Position numbers and translations under genes: made by a program
The notes under the pieces: generated by a model
Databases searched by the model: none
What the model was told of the DNA's origin: nothing
Seen by the model: the letters and a program-made list of their open reading frames with translations, nothing else
NCBI RefSeq assembly: GCF_021390395.1
Contig: NZ_JAJUWT010000028.1
Span: 1 to 64,000 of the forward strand
DNA length: 64,000 nt
Reading direction: 5' to 3'
Origin: Saccharothrix sp. S26
Lineage (GTDB): Bacteria > Actinomycetota > Actinomycetes > Mycobacteriales > Pseudonocardiaceae
Part shown: positions 32,585 to 40,655 of the stretch, piece by piece
Position numbering within the stretch: position 1 is the first letter of the stretch
Layout of the letters: every line of letters begins with the position of its first letter

Positions 32585-33852
32585 CCGGCCCGTACCTGCC
32601 CGACCACGGCGACGGCGGCTATCGGGTCGGGCACTACGACCTGGAGCTGGACTACAAGCCGCACACCACCCGGCTGGCCGGGCGGGCGACGCTGTCCGCC
32701 GTGGCCGCCGGGCCGCTGACCCGCGTGGTGCTGGACTTCGGCCCGCTGACCGTGAACCGGGTGCTGGTCGACGGCCGGCCCGCCCGGCACGTCCACGGCG
32801 GCGGCAAGCTGCGCGTGCGCCCCGCCCGGCCGGTGGACGGCCCGTTCACCGTCGAGGTGCGGTACTCCGGCGTGGCCCGCCCGGTGCGCTCCCGGCACTG
32901 GGGCGAGCTGGGCTGGGACCAGCTGACCGACGGCGCGCTGGTGGCGAGCCAGCCGATCGGCGCGCCGTCCTGGTTCCCGTGCAACGACCTGGTGCGGGAC
33001 AAGGCGGCCTACCGGATCGCGGTCACCGCGCCGACGCCGTACGCGGTGCTGGCCAACGGGGTGCCGGTCGAGCGGCGCACCGGCGGCAGCAGCACCACGT
33101 GGGTCTACGAGCAGGCCGAGCCGATGGCGACCTACCTGGCCTCGGTGCAGGTCGGGCGGTACGAGCGGGTGCCGCTGGCCGCGGGGCAGGACGTGGCCGC
33201 GCCCGCGCGGCTGGTGCGCGCGACCCGGTACGACTTCGCCCGCCAGCCGCGGATGATGGAGGTGTTCGAGGAGCTGTTCGGGCCCTACCCGTTCCGGGTC
33301 TACCAGGTCGTGGTGACCGACGACGAGCTCGAGGTGCCGGTCGAGGCGCAGGGCATGTCGGTGTTCGGGGCCAACCACGTGGATGGGCGGCGGGGGCACG
33401 AGCGGCTGGTCGCGCACGAGCTGGCGCACCAGTGGTTCGGCAACAGCGTCGGCCTCGCCGACTGGCGCGACATCTGGCTGAACGAGGGCTTCGCCTGCTA
33501 CGCGGAGTGGCTGTGGTCAGAGCGGTCCGGCGGTCCTTCCGCCTCGGCGCACGCCGGACGGGCGCACGCGCGGCTGGCCCGGTCGCCGCAGGACCTGCGG
33601 ATCGGCGACCCGGGCGTGGCGAACCTGTTCGACGACCGCGTCTACCAGCGGGGCGCGCTGACCCTGCACGGCCTGCGGACGCGCCTGGGCGACGCGGCGT
33701 TCTTCGCCGTGCTGCGGGAGTGGACCGACCACCACCGGCACGGCACCGCGACCACCGGCGACTTCGTGGCCCTGGCCCGGCGGCACTGCCCGGAGCCGCT
33801 GACCGCGTTCTTCCGCGCCTGGCTCGCCGAACCCGCCCTACCCCCGATGTGA
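32581..33852 (+). CDS. M1 family metallopeptidase
   Basis: 423 residues. Zinc motif HELAHQWFGN (H279, E280, H283) with the third ligand E302 in NEGFACYAEW, the HExxH-x18-E pattern. The usual GAMEN exopeptidase motif is replaced by EAQGMSVFG, so substrate-end recognition differs. It is shorter than aminopeptidase N, lacking the C-terminal helical domain. Coupling to the Pls-like gene suggests it trims or degrades the polymer. An M1-type enzyme degrading epsilon-poly-lysine is known in producers. That role here is inference. Confidence 0.88.
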   Translation: MTGPYLPDHGDGGYRVGHYDLELDYKPHTTRLAGRATLSAVAAGPLTRVVLDFGPLTVNRVLVDGRPARHVHGGGKLRVRPARPVDGPFTVEVRYSGVARPVRSRHWGELGWDQLTDGALVASQPIGAPSWFPCNDLVRDKAAYRIAVTAPTPYAVLANGVPVERRTGGSSTTWVYEQAEPMATYLASVQVGRYERVPLAAGQDVAAPARLVRATRYDFARQPRMMEVFEELFGPYPFRVYQVVVTDDELEVPVEAQGMSVFGANHVDGRRGHERLVAHELAHQWFGNSVGLADWRDIWLNEGFACYAEWLWSERSGGPSASAHAGRAHARLARSPQDLRIGDPGVANLFDDRVYQRGALTLHGLRTRLGDAAFFAVLREWTDHHRHGTATTGDFVALARRHCPEPLTAFFRAWLAEPALPPM

Positions 33853-33881
33853 TGACACTCCATGAGGTGATTCGATCACGA

Positions 33882-33905
33882 CATAACGGGTAAATGTCCG
33901 TTATG
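33882..33905. promoter_or_regulatory. Inverted repeat over the PfkB-like start
   Basis: CATAACGG (33882-33889) and CCGTTATG (33898-33905) are perfect arms around GTAAATGT, which contains the ATG at 33894. The hairpin or operator would cover both candidate start codons of the downstream kinase. Confidence 0.5.
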
Positions 33906-34823
33906 CCCGGTCGAGTAGCGGTGTTCGCGCCGTCACCAGAGTTGACGGTCACGGTGGAAGAGCTGGACGGTACGCCCGACATCCACATCCACGCCGGAGG
34001 TCAAGGCGTGTGGATCTCGCGCATGATCGAGTCGCTGGGTGCGGAGGTGGTGCTGTGCTCGGCGTTGGGCGGCGAGACCGGCCAGGTGCTGCGGCACCTG
34101 ATCGGCGTCGAGCTGAAGGCGCGCGACGTCGCCGCCCGCAACGGCGGGTACGTGCACGACCGGCGGGACGGCGGACGTGACCAGCTCGTGCGGATGCCGG
34201 CCGACGCGTTGTCCCGCCACGAGCTGGACGACCTGTACGAGCTGACGCTGGTCGAGGCGCTCGCGGCGGGCGTGGCCGTGCTCAGCGGACCCGCCGCCGA
34301 GGACGTGCCCGTGCCCGACACCGTCTACGAGCGGCTCGCCAAGGACCTCGGCGGCAACGGCTGCCGCGTGGTCGTGGACCTGTCCGGCGACCGGCTCGCC
34401 GCCGCGCTCGCCGGCGGGCCCGAAGTGGTGAAGGTCAGCCACGAGGAGCTGGTGTCCGACGGGCTCGCCGCGTCCGACGCCCTGCCCGACCTGGTCGACG
34501 GCTGCCGCAAGATCGCCGAGTGCGGCGCGAGCGCGGTCGTGGTGTCGCGGGCCGCGGAGGAGACGCTGGCCTGGCTCGACGGCACGTTGCACCTGGTGGA
34601 GGCGCCCGAGCTGAGCCCGGTCGACACGCGCGGCGGCGGCGACTCCATGACCGCCGGGCTGGCCGCCGGGCTCGCCCTGGGCAAGTCTTTGGAGGAGGCG
34701 TTGAAGCTGGGCGCGGCGGCGGGCGCGGTCAACGTGACGCGGCACGGGCTCGGCACCGGCAGCGGTCACGTGGTCCGCGACCTGGTCGACCGGGTGCGGC
34801 TGCGGCCATGGGAGGACGCATGA
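33894..34823 (+). CDS. PfkB family kinase (1-phosphofructokinase-like)
   Basis: 309 residues with the hexose-kinase type ribokinase fold: HIHAGGQGVWISRMIESLGAEV at the substrate site and DTRGGGDSMTAGLAAG (catalytic Asp) at the C-terminus. The substitution of RGGG for the usual GAGD-type loop entry is mild. The substrate is unknown. The ATG at 33894 is used; an in-frame ATG at 33903 is equally possible. Its stop overlaps the surE start (ATGA), linking kinase and phosphatase in one unit. Confidence 0.82.
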   Translation: MSVMPGRVAVFAPSPELTVTVEELDGTPDIHIHAGGQGVWISRMIESLGAEVVLCSALGGETGQVLRHLIGVELKARDVAARNGGYVHDRRDGGRDQLVRMPADALSRHELDDLYELTLVEALAAGVAVLSGPAAEDVPVPDTVYERLAKDLGGNGCRVVVDLSGDRLAAALAGGPEVVKVSHEELVSDGLAASDALPDLVDGCRKIAECGASAVVVSRAAEETLAWLDGTLHLVEAPELSPVDTRGGGDSMTAGLAAGLALGKSLEEALKLGAAAGAVNVTRHGLGTGSGHVVRDLVDRVRLRPWEDA

Positions 34824-35560
34824 GGGTGCTCGTCACCAACGACGACGGCATCGACTCGCCGGGGCTCACGGCCCTCGCGCGGGCCGCGGTGGCACACGGC
34901 TGGACGACCGTGGTCGCCGCGCCCGCGCGCGAGTCCAGCGGCACGAGCGCGGGCCTGACCGCCGCCGAGGACGACCGGCGCGTCGAGGTCGAGCGGCGCG
35001 AGCTGCCCGGACTGTCCGATGTGCCCGGCTACGCGGTCGCCGCGCACCCCGCGTTCATCGCGCTCGTCGCGTCCCAGGGCGCGTTCGGCGACCCGCCGGA
35101 CGTCGTGCTGTCCGGCGTGAACCGGGGCGCGAACGTCGGCCGCGCCGTGCTGCACTCCGGCACCGTCGGCGCGGCCCTCACCGCCGCCATCAACGGCGCC
35201 CGCGCCCTGGCGGTGTCCCTGGACGTGGGGCTCGACCCCGCCGTGCCGCACCACTGGGACACCGCCGTCGCGGTCGCCGCGACCCTGTTCGACCGGGTCG
35301 CGGCCCTGCCCGCCGGGTCGGTGCTCAACCTGAACGTGCCCAACCTGGCCGAGGTCGGCGAACCGGAACGGGCCGGGCTCGCCGAGTTCGGCCAGGTGCG
35401 GACCAGGATCAAGGACAGCGACGACGGCACCATCAGCCTCGCCGCCGTCGTCGTCGAGGAAGGCCTGTCACCCGGCACCGACGCGGCGCTGCTGGCCGAA
35501 GGGCTGCCGACCGTCACCCCGCTGCGCCCGGTCACCGAGGACCCGGACCTGGAGTTCTAG
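34820..35560 (+). CDS. surE: 5'/3'-nucleotidase SurE
   Basis: 246 residues. SurE metal-site signatures: VTNDDGIDSPGLTAL at residues 4-18, APARESSGTSAGLT, and SGVNRGANVG with HSGTVGAALTA. SurE removes phosphate from nucleoside monophosphates and short polyphosphates using a divalent metal. The ATG at 34820 follows GGAGGA. Coupling to a PfkB kinase by ATGA is noteworthy. Its TAG overlaps the stop of the convergent 45-residue acidic protein. Confidence 0.92.
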   Translation: MRVLVTNDDGIDSPGLTALARAAVAHGWTTVVAAPARESSGTSAGLTAAEDDRRVEVERRELPGLSDVPGYAVAAHPAFIALVASQGAFGDPPDVVLSGVNRGANVGRAVLHSGTVGAALTAAINGARALAVSLDVGLDPAVPHHWDTAVAVAATLFDRVAALPAGSVLNLNVPNLAEVGEPERAGLAEFGQVRTRIKDSDDGTISLAAVVVEEGLSPGTDAALLAEGLPTVTPLRPVTEDPDLEF

Positions 35561-35694
35561 TCGTCCTCCCCGCGCTCCGCCGCGGGCTCGGACGGCTCGA
35601 CGTCGGACCGGCCCAGCGCGTCCTCCGCGCCGGTGACCAGGTCCGGACCACCCCACTGCCGTCCGTCGGACTGGCCCAGTCGGTGCTTGCCCAT
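35557..35694 (-). CDS. 45-residue acidic hypothetical protein
   Basis: The ATG at 35694 has GGGAGGT seven bases upstream. The product starts MGKHRLGQSDGRQWGGPDLV and ends in an acidic tail (EPSEPAAERGEDD). It is hydrophilic with no signal peptide or membrane segment. The ribosome site and compact convergence with surE (4-base overlap) support a real gene. Function unknown. Confidence 0.6.
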   Translation of the reverse strand: MGKHRLGQSDGRQWGGPDLVTGAEDALGRSDVEPSEPAAERGEDD

Positions 35695-35815
35695 GGTGTG
35701 ACCTCCCTCGATCCCCGGACAGGTACCCACCGTTCGGGCGATTCACACCCCGAACGGCCTAATGCCCACCCGGAGTGAGACAGGCCACGGGCCGGGCGAC
35801 GGCGGCCGGAGAGGG

Positions 35816-36856
35816 TCAACCGCGACCGCGCCGGCGGGGGCGCTGCACCCGGCGGCTCGACTCGCGCACCACCAGCTCCGGCGCGAACAGCACGTGCCGG
35901 TGCTCGTGCTCGGCGGGCGTCATCGTCTCCGCGATCACCAGCTCGGCGGCCGTGCGGCCGATCAACTGGCGGGGCTGGCGCACCGAGGTCAGCGGCACGG
36001 CCGCCGCGGCGGCGAAGTCGATGTCGTCGTACCCGACGATGGCGATGTCCTCCGGCACCCGGACACCCGCCCGCACCAGCACCTGCAGCACGCCGAGCGC
36101 GAGCAGGTCGTTGGCGCAGAACACCGCGTCCGGGCGGGTCGAGCGCGCCAGCAGCTGCTCGGCCGCGCGCTGCCCGGACGCCACGTTGAGCGCCGGCACC
36201 TCCAGCTCCTCCAGCACGCCCTCGTCCCGGCCCGCCTTGCGCACCGCGTCGACCGCGCCGTCGTGCCGCTGGCGGGCCTGGTGGATGCGGGACGGCCCGT
36301 TGACCATCACGATCCGCTCGTAGCCCTCGGCCAGCAGGTGCGTCACGGCGAGCTCGCCGCCCGCCCGGTCGTCCACGGCCACCGCGCACAGGTCCGGGTC
36401 GGTGGTCGGGTGGTCGAGCAGCACCACGGACATGCCGCGGTCGCGCAGCCTGCGCACCGCGGCCAGGTCCGTGTCCACGGGCGTGATCAGCACGCCGTGC
36501 ACCCGCTGCTCGGCCAGCAGCTCCACGTGCCGCGCCTCGCGCTGCGACGACTCGTCGCTGTTGCACAGGATCACCGCGTGCCCGGCCTCGCTCGCGGTGT
36601 CCTCCACACCGCGGGCGACGTCGGTGAAGAACGGGTTGCCCACGTCCAGCACGACGAGCCCGATCGCGCGCGGCGTGCCCGACCGCAGTTGCCGCGCCGC
36701 GTCGTTGCGGACGAAGCCCAGCTCCTCGATCGCGCCCATGACCCGGTCCCGGGTCGCCGGCGCGACGACCTCGGGACGGTTCAGCACGTTGGACACCGTG
36801 CCGACGGACACCTTCGCGCGCGTGGCCACGTCGCGGATGCTCACCGGTGCAACCAC
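35816..36856 (-). CDS. LacI family repressor of the rhamnose genes
   Basis: 346 residues. Helix-turn-helix SIRDVATRAKVSVGTVSNVL (about 6-25), then the effector domain (IGLVVLDVGNPFFTDVARGV, VHGVLITPV, DAVFCANDLLALGVLQVLV, IAIVGYDDIDFAAAAAVPLT). The C-terminus is Arg-rich. Its position just downstream of rhamnose genes and a TAAAACGTTTCA site in its own promoter indicate autoregulation. The matching TGAAACGTTTCA lies before rhaM. The GTG at 36856 has GAGGAGG just upstream. Confidence 0.92.
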   Translation of the reverse strand: MVAPVSIRDVATRAKVSVGTVSNVLNRPEVVAPATRDRVMGAIEELGFVRNDAARQLRSGTPRAIGLVVLDVGNPFFTDVARGVEDTASEAGHAVILCNSDESSQREARHVELLAEQRVHGVLITPVDTDLAAVRRLRDRGMSVVLLDHPTTDPDLCAVAVDDRAGGELAVTHLLAEGYERIVMVNGPSRIHQARQRHDGAVDAVRKAGRDEGVLEELEVPALNVASGQRAAEQLLARSTRPDAVFCANDLLALGVLQVLVRAGVRVPEDIAIVGYDDIDFAAAAAVPLTSVRQPRQLIGRTAAELVIAETMTPAEHEHRHVLFAPELVVRESSRRVQRPRRRGRG

Positions 36857-36964
36857 CGCGCCTCCTCGGCGGACTGAAGGTGTGGAGGAAGGGACTCTAT
36901 CGGCCGGTACCGCTCCCGATCCGGCACGACACCACCTGCGATCCTAGCCCGCCGAGGCGCGGGT

Positions 36965-36976
36965 TAAAACGTTTCA
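36965..36976. promoter_or_regulatory. LacI operator before the repressor gene
   Basis: TAAAACGTTTCA, one base from the perfect palindrome at 40587-40598. It lies about 110 bp before the repressor start and just past the aldolase/dehydrogenase stop. Confidence 0.65.
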
Positions 36977-36996
36977 CCCCCCCGTCGCGGCCGGGC

Positions 36997-39021
36997 TCAC
37001 CGCAGGAACGCCGCGGCCACGCCCGCGTCCACGGGGATGTGCGCGCCGGTCGTGTGGGACAACTCCCCGGCCGTGAGGGCGAACACCGCGTTGGCCACGT
37101 GCTCGGGCAGCACCTCCCGCTTGAGCAGCGTCCGCTTGGCGTAGAACGCGCCCAGCTCGTCCTCCGGCACCCCGTACACCGCCGCGCGCTGGGCGCCCCA
37201 CCCTCCGGCGAAGATCCCCGAGCCCCGCACCACGCCGTCGGGGTTGACCCCGTTGACCCGGATGCCGTGCTCGCCCAGTTCGGCGGCCAGCAGCCGGACC
37301 TGGTGCGCCTGGTCGGCCTTGGCCGCGCCGTAGGCGACGTTGTTCGGCCCGGCGAAGACGGCGTTCTTCGAGGCGATGTAGACGATGTCGCCGCCCATCC
37401 CCTGCTCGATCATCGCCTTCGCGGCCGCCTTCGCCACCAGGAACGACCCGCGCGCCATCACGTCGTGCTGGAGGTCCCAGTCGCGGGTCGTGGTCTGGAG
37501 CAGCGGCTTGGAGATCGACAGACCGGCGTTGTTGACCACCAGGTCCACGCCGCCGAACGCCAGGCACGCCTCGTCGACCGCCGCCGCGACCGCGGCCTCG
37601 TCGGTCACGTCCGCGATCGCGGCCACCGCCGTGTCCGGGCCGAGCTCGTCGGCCACGGCCCGCGCCGCGTCGGCGTCCACGTCCGCCACGACCACGCACG
37701 CGCCCTCGGCGGCCAGCCGCAGCGCGATGGCCCTGCCGATGCCCGAGCCCGCGCCCGTGACCAGGGCGACCCGGGTGGCCAGCGGCCTGGGCGCGGGCAT
37801 GCGCCGGAGCTTGGCCTCCTCCAGCGCCCAGTACTCGATGCGGAACTTCTCCGCCTCGTCGATCGGCGCGTACCGCGACACCGACTCCGCGCCGCGCATC
37901 ACGTTGATCGCGTTGACGTAGAACTCGCCCGCCACCCGCGCGGTCTGCTTGTCCTTGCCGTAGGAGAACATGCCCACGCCGGGCACCAGCACGACGGCCG
38001 GGTCCGCGCCGCGCATCGGCGGCGAGTCCGGCGACGCGTGCCGCTCGTAGTAGGCGCGGTAGTCCTCGCGGTAGGCCGCGTGCAGCTCGCGCAGCCGGGC
38101 CGCCACCTCGTCCAGCGGCGCGGTCGGCGGCAGGTCGAGCACCATCGGGCGGACCTTGGTGCGCAGGAAGTGGTCCGGGCACGACGTGCCCAGCGCGGCC
38201 AGCCTCGGGTGCTCGGCGTGGGCCAGGAAGTCCAGCACCACGTCGGCGTCGGTGAAGTGGCCGACCTGGGGCCGGTCGGTCGAGGCCAGGCCGCGCAGCA
38301 ACGGCGCCAGCGCGGCGGCACGCGCGCGCCGTTCGGCGACCGGCAGCGGGTCGTGCAGCTTCGCCCCGAACGGGTCGGGCCTGCCGCGCGCGGCCAGGAA
38401 CTCGGTGGCCCGCCGGATGATCTCCCGCGACCGCTCCTGGCACTGCGCCGAGGTGGCGCCCCAGGCGGTGATGCCGTGCCCGCCGAGGATCACGCCGATC
38501 GCCCGCGGGTGCTCGCGGGCGATCGCGGCGATGTCCAGGCCCAGCTGGAACCCGGGACGCCGCCACGGCACCCACAGCACCCGGTCGCCGAACACCTCCT
38601 TCGTCAACGCCTCACCGTCCGCCGCGGCGGCCAGCGCGATGCCGGCGTCGGGGTGCAGGTGGTCGACGTGCGCGGCCTCCACCAGGCCGTGCATGGCGGT
38701 GTCGATCGACGGCGCGGCGCCGCCCTTGCCGTGCAGGCAGTAGTCGAAGGCCGCCACCATCTCGTCCTCCCGGTCCACGCCGGGGTAGACGTCGACCAGG
38801 GCGCGCAGCCGGTCCAGCCGCAGCACGGCCAGGCCCCGCTCGGTCAACGTGCCCAGGTCGCCGCCGGAGCCCTTCACCCACAGCAGCTCGACCGGCTCGC
38901 CGGTGACCGGATCGGTCCCCACGCCCTTGGCCGAGGTGTTGCCGCCCGCGTAGTTCGTGGTCGCGGGGTCCGCGCCCAGCTCGTGCGAGCGGGCCAACAG
39001 TGCCTGCACCTGGTCGTTCAC
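36997..39021 (-). CDS. Bifunctional rhamnulose-1-phosphate aldolase / lactaldehyde dehydrogenase
   Basis: 674 residues. Residues 1-400 are a class-II aldolase domain (TNYAGGNTSAKG, LLWVKGSGGDLG, the His-rich DHLHPDAG and GGHGITAWG). Residues 420-674 are a short-chain dehydrogenase (VTGAGSGIGRAIA; catalytic S in YIASKNAVF and Y in YGAAKADQ). The protein splits rhamnulose-1-P into DHAP and lactaldehyde and oxidises the latter to lactate. I use the GTG at 39021 because GGAGGAG lies 8 bases upstream; a GTG at 39048 overlapping the rhaI stop is the alternative. Confidence 0.92.
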   Translation of the reverse strand: MNDQVQALLARSHELGADPATTNYAGGNTSAKGVGTDPVTGEPVELLWVKGSGGDLGTLTERGLAVLRLDRLRALVDVYPGVDREDEMVAAFDYCLHGKGGAAPSIDTAMHGLVEAAHVDHLHPDAGIALAAAADGEALTKEVFGDRVLWVPWRRPGFQLGLDIAAIAREHPRAIGVILGGHGITAWGATSAQCQERSREIIRRATEFLAARGRPDPFGAKLHDPLPVAERRARAAALAPLLRGLASTDRPQVGHFTDADVVLDFLAHAEHPRLAALGTSCPDHFLRTKVRPMVLDLPPTAPLDEVAARLRELHAAYREDYRAYYERHASPDSPPMRGADPAVVLVPGVGMFSYGKDKQTARVAGEFYVNAINVMRGAESVSRYAPIDEAEKFRIEYWALEEAKLRRMPAPRPLATRVALVTGAGSGIGRAIALRLAAEGACVVVADVDADAARAVADELGPDTAVAAIADVTDEAAVAAAVDEACLAFGGVDLVVNNAGLSISKPLLQTTTRDWDLQHDVMARGSFLVAKAAAKAMIEQGMGGDIVYIASKNAVFAGPNNVAYGAAKADQAHQVRLLAAELGEHGIRVNGVNPDGVVRGSGIFAGGWGAQRAAVYGVPEDELGAFYAKRTLLKREVLPEHVANAVFALTAGELSHTTGAHIPVDAGVAAAFLR

Positions 39022-39044
39022 CCGATCGTCTCCTCCGTCGAGGG

Positions 39045-40229
39045 TCACGCGCCCCATCCCGCCTGCTCGCCGCCCACCCGTTCCGCCACGATCCGCTCGC
39101 CGTACCCCGACCGGGCGTAGGCGCCCATCGGGTCCGGGTCCAGCCCCATGCCCTCCCGCACGGACGCCACCAGCGGCCGCACGTCGGTGTTGAAGGCGTC
39201 CATCAGCACGGCGTTCGCGCCCAGCACGTCACCGGCCCGCTGCGCGGCGGTCAACGCCTCGCGGTCGACCAGCAGCGCCTTCGCGGTGGCCTCCTGCACG
39301 TTCATCACCGACCGGATCTGGCCGGGAATCTTCGGCTCGATGTTGTGGCACTGGTCGAGCATGAACGCCACCCCGGAGTCGGCCGCGAGCGCGCCGCCGT
39401 GCACCACCTCGACCATGATCCGGAACAGCTGGAACGGGTCCGCCGAGCCGACCATCAGGTCGTCGTCGGCGTAGAAGCGGGAGTTGAAGTCGAACCCGCC
39501 CAGCCTGCCCGCGCGCAGCAGCACCGCGACGATGAACTCGATGTTGGTGCCGGGCGCGTGGTGGCCGGTGTCGACCACGACCTGCGCCTTCTCCCCCAGT
39601 TCCAGGCAGTGCGCGTACGCCGTGCCCCAGTCCGGTACGTCGGTGGTGTAGAACGCGGGCTCGAACAGCTTGTACTCCAGCAGGATCCGCTGGTCGGGCC
39701 CGAGCCGGTCGTAGGTCTCGCGCAGGGCCTCGGCGAGCCGGTCCTGGCGGGCGCGGATGCTGTCCTGACCGGGGTAGTTCGTGCCGTCGGCGAACCACAG
39801 CTTGAGGTCGCGCGACCCCGTGGCGTCCATGATGTCGACGCACTGCAACAGGTGGTCGACCGCCTTGCGCCGCACCGCCGGGTCGGGCGAGCACACGCTG
39901 CCCAGCACGTAGGCGTCGTCCTGGAACACGTTGGCGTTGATCGTGCCGATCGACACGCCCTGGTCGCGCGCGAACCCGGCCAGCTCGGCGTAGTCGGGCA
40001 CCGCGTCCCACGGGATGTGCAGCGCCACCGACGGCGCCACGCCGGTGAACCGGTGCACGGTGGCCGCGTCGGCGACCTTCTCGTGCGGCGTGCGCGGCAC
40101 ACCGCGTTGGGCGAACACCTTGAACCGGGTGCCGGAGTTGCCGAACGCCCACGACGGCAGCTCGATCCGCTGCCCGGCCAGGGCCTCGGCCACGCCACCC
40201 GACCCGGGTGCTCCTGTGTTGGTGTCCAC
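39045..40229 (-). CDS. rhaI: L-rhamnose isomerase
   Basis: 394 residues of the RhaI-type TIM-barrel isomerase. Metal and active-site blocks: LKLWFADGTNYPGQDS, ILLEYKLFEPAFY, VVVDTGHHAPGTNIEF and FDFNSRFYADDDL. It converts L-rhamnose to L-rhamnulose. It lies between rhaM (18 bp upstream) and the aldolase/dehydrogenase. No rhamnulokinase gene is seen in this operon, so phosphorylation must be encoded elsewhere. Confidence 0.93.
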   Translation of the reverse strand: MDTNTGAPGSGGVAEALAGQRIELPSWAFGNSGTRFKVFAQRGVPRTPHEKVADAATVHRFTGVAPSVALHIPWDAVPDYAELAGFARDQGVSIGTINANVFQDDAYVLGSVCSPDPAVRRKAVDHLLQCVDIMDATGSRDLKLWFADGTNYPGQDSIRARQDRLAEALRETYDRLGPDQRILLEYKLFEPAFYTTDVPDWGTAYAHCLELGEKAQVVVDTGHHAPGTNIEFIVAVLLRAGRLGGFDFNSRFYADDDLMVGSADPFQLFRIMVEVVHGGALAADSGVAFMLDQCHNIEPKIPGQIRSVMNVQEATAKALLVDREALTAAQRAGDVLGANAVLMDAFNTDVRPLVASVREGMGLDPDPMGAYARSGYGERIVAERVGGEQAGWGA

Positions 40230-40247
40230 TTCGGACTCCTTACCTGC

Positions 40248-40568
40248 TCAGTCGAGGTGGAAGACCTCGGTCAGCGGCCTCATGGCCTCGTCGGGCTGCC
40301 TGCCGTCCAGCGCGGTGAAGAACTCGGCCATCTCGGCCTGCCACCGGTCGTTCACCTCGCGGTCGCGCATGCCCCGCTGGGCGGCGTCCCAGTCCGGGGT
40401 CTCGAGGTAGCCCACGAGCAACCCGTCGTCGGCCAGGAACAGGCTGTAGTTGCCCCACCCGGTCTCCCGCAGCGCCTCGCGCATCTGCGGCCACACCTCG
40501 CGGTGCCGCTCCCGGTACTCGTCCATCCGCTCCGGGCGGACCCGCAGCAGGAAGCAGACACGTCGCAC
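40248..40568 (-). CDS. rhaM: L-rhamnose mutarotase
   Basis: 106 residues, the RhaM length. A dimeric ferredoxin-like fold with FLLRVRPERMDEYRERH (catalytic His), VWPQM, NYSLFLADDGLLVGYLET and RWQAEMAEFF. It interconverts alpha and beta rhamnose anomers for the isomerase. As the first gene of rhaM-rhaI-aldolase, its start is 19 bases from the LacI operator at 40587-40598. Confidence 0.92.
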   Translation of the reverse strand: MRRVCFLLRVRPERMDEYRERHREVWPQMREALRETGWGNYSLFLADDGLLVGYLETPDWDAAQRGMRDREVNDRWQAEMAEFFTALDGRQPDEAMRPLTEVFHLD

Positions 40569-40586
40569 GCCGACCTCCGGAGAAAA

Positions 40587-40598
40587 TGAAACGTTTCA
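40587..40598. promoter_or_regulatory. Perfect LacI operator before rhaM
   Basis: TGAAACGTTTCA, a perfect 12-bp palindrome in an unusually AT-rich 30-bp stretch directly upstream of rhaM. It implies a separate promoter although the upstream genes run the same way. Confidence 0.8.
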
Positions 40599-40655
40599 CA
40601 GCGAAACTATGGTTGTCCCACAACGCTTGTCAATGGTCTGGACTACCCGCGGCCC

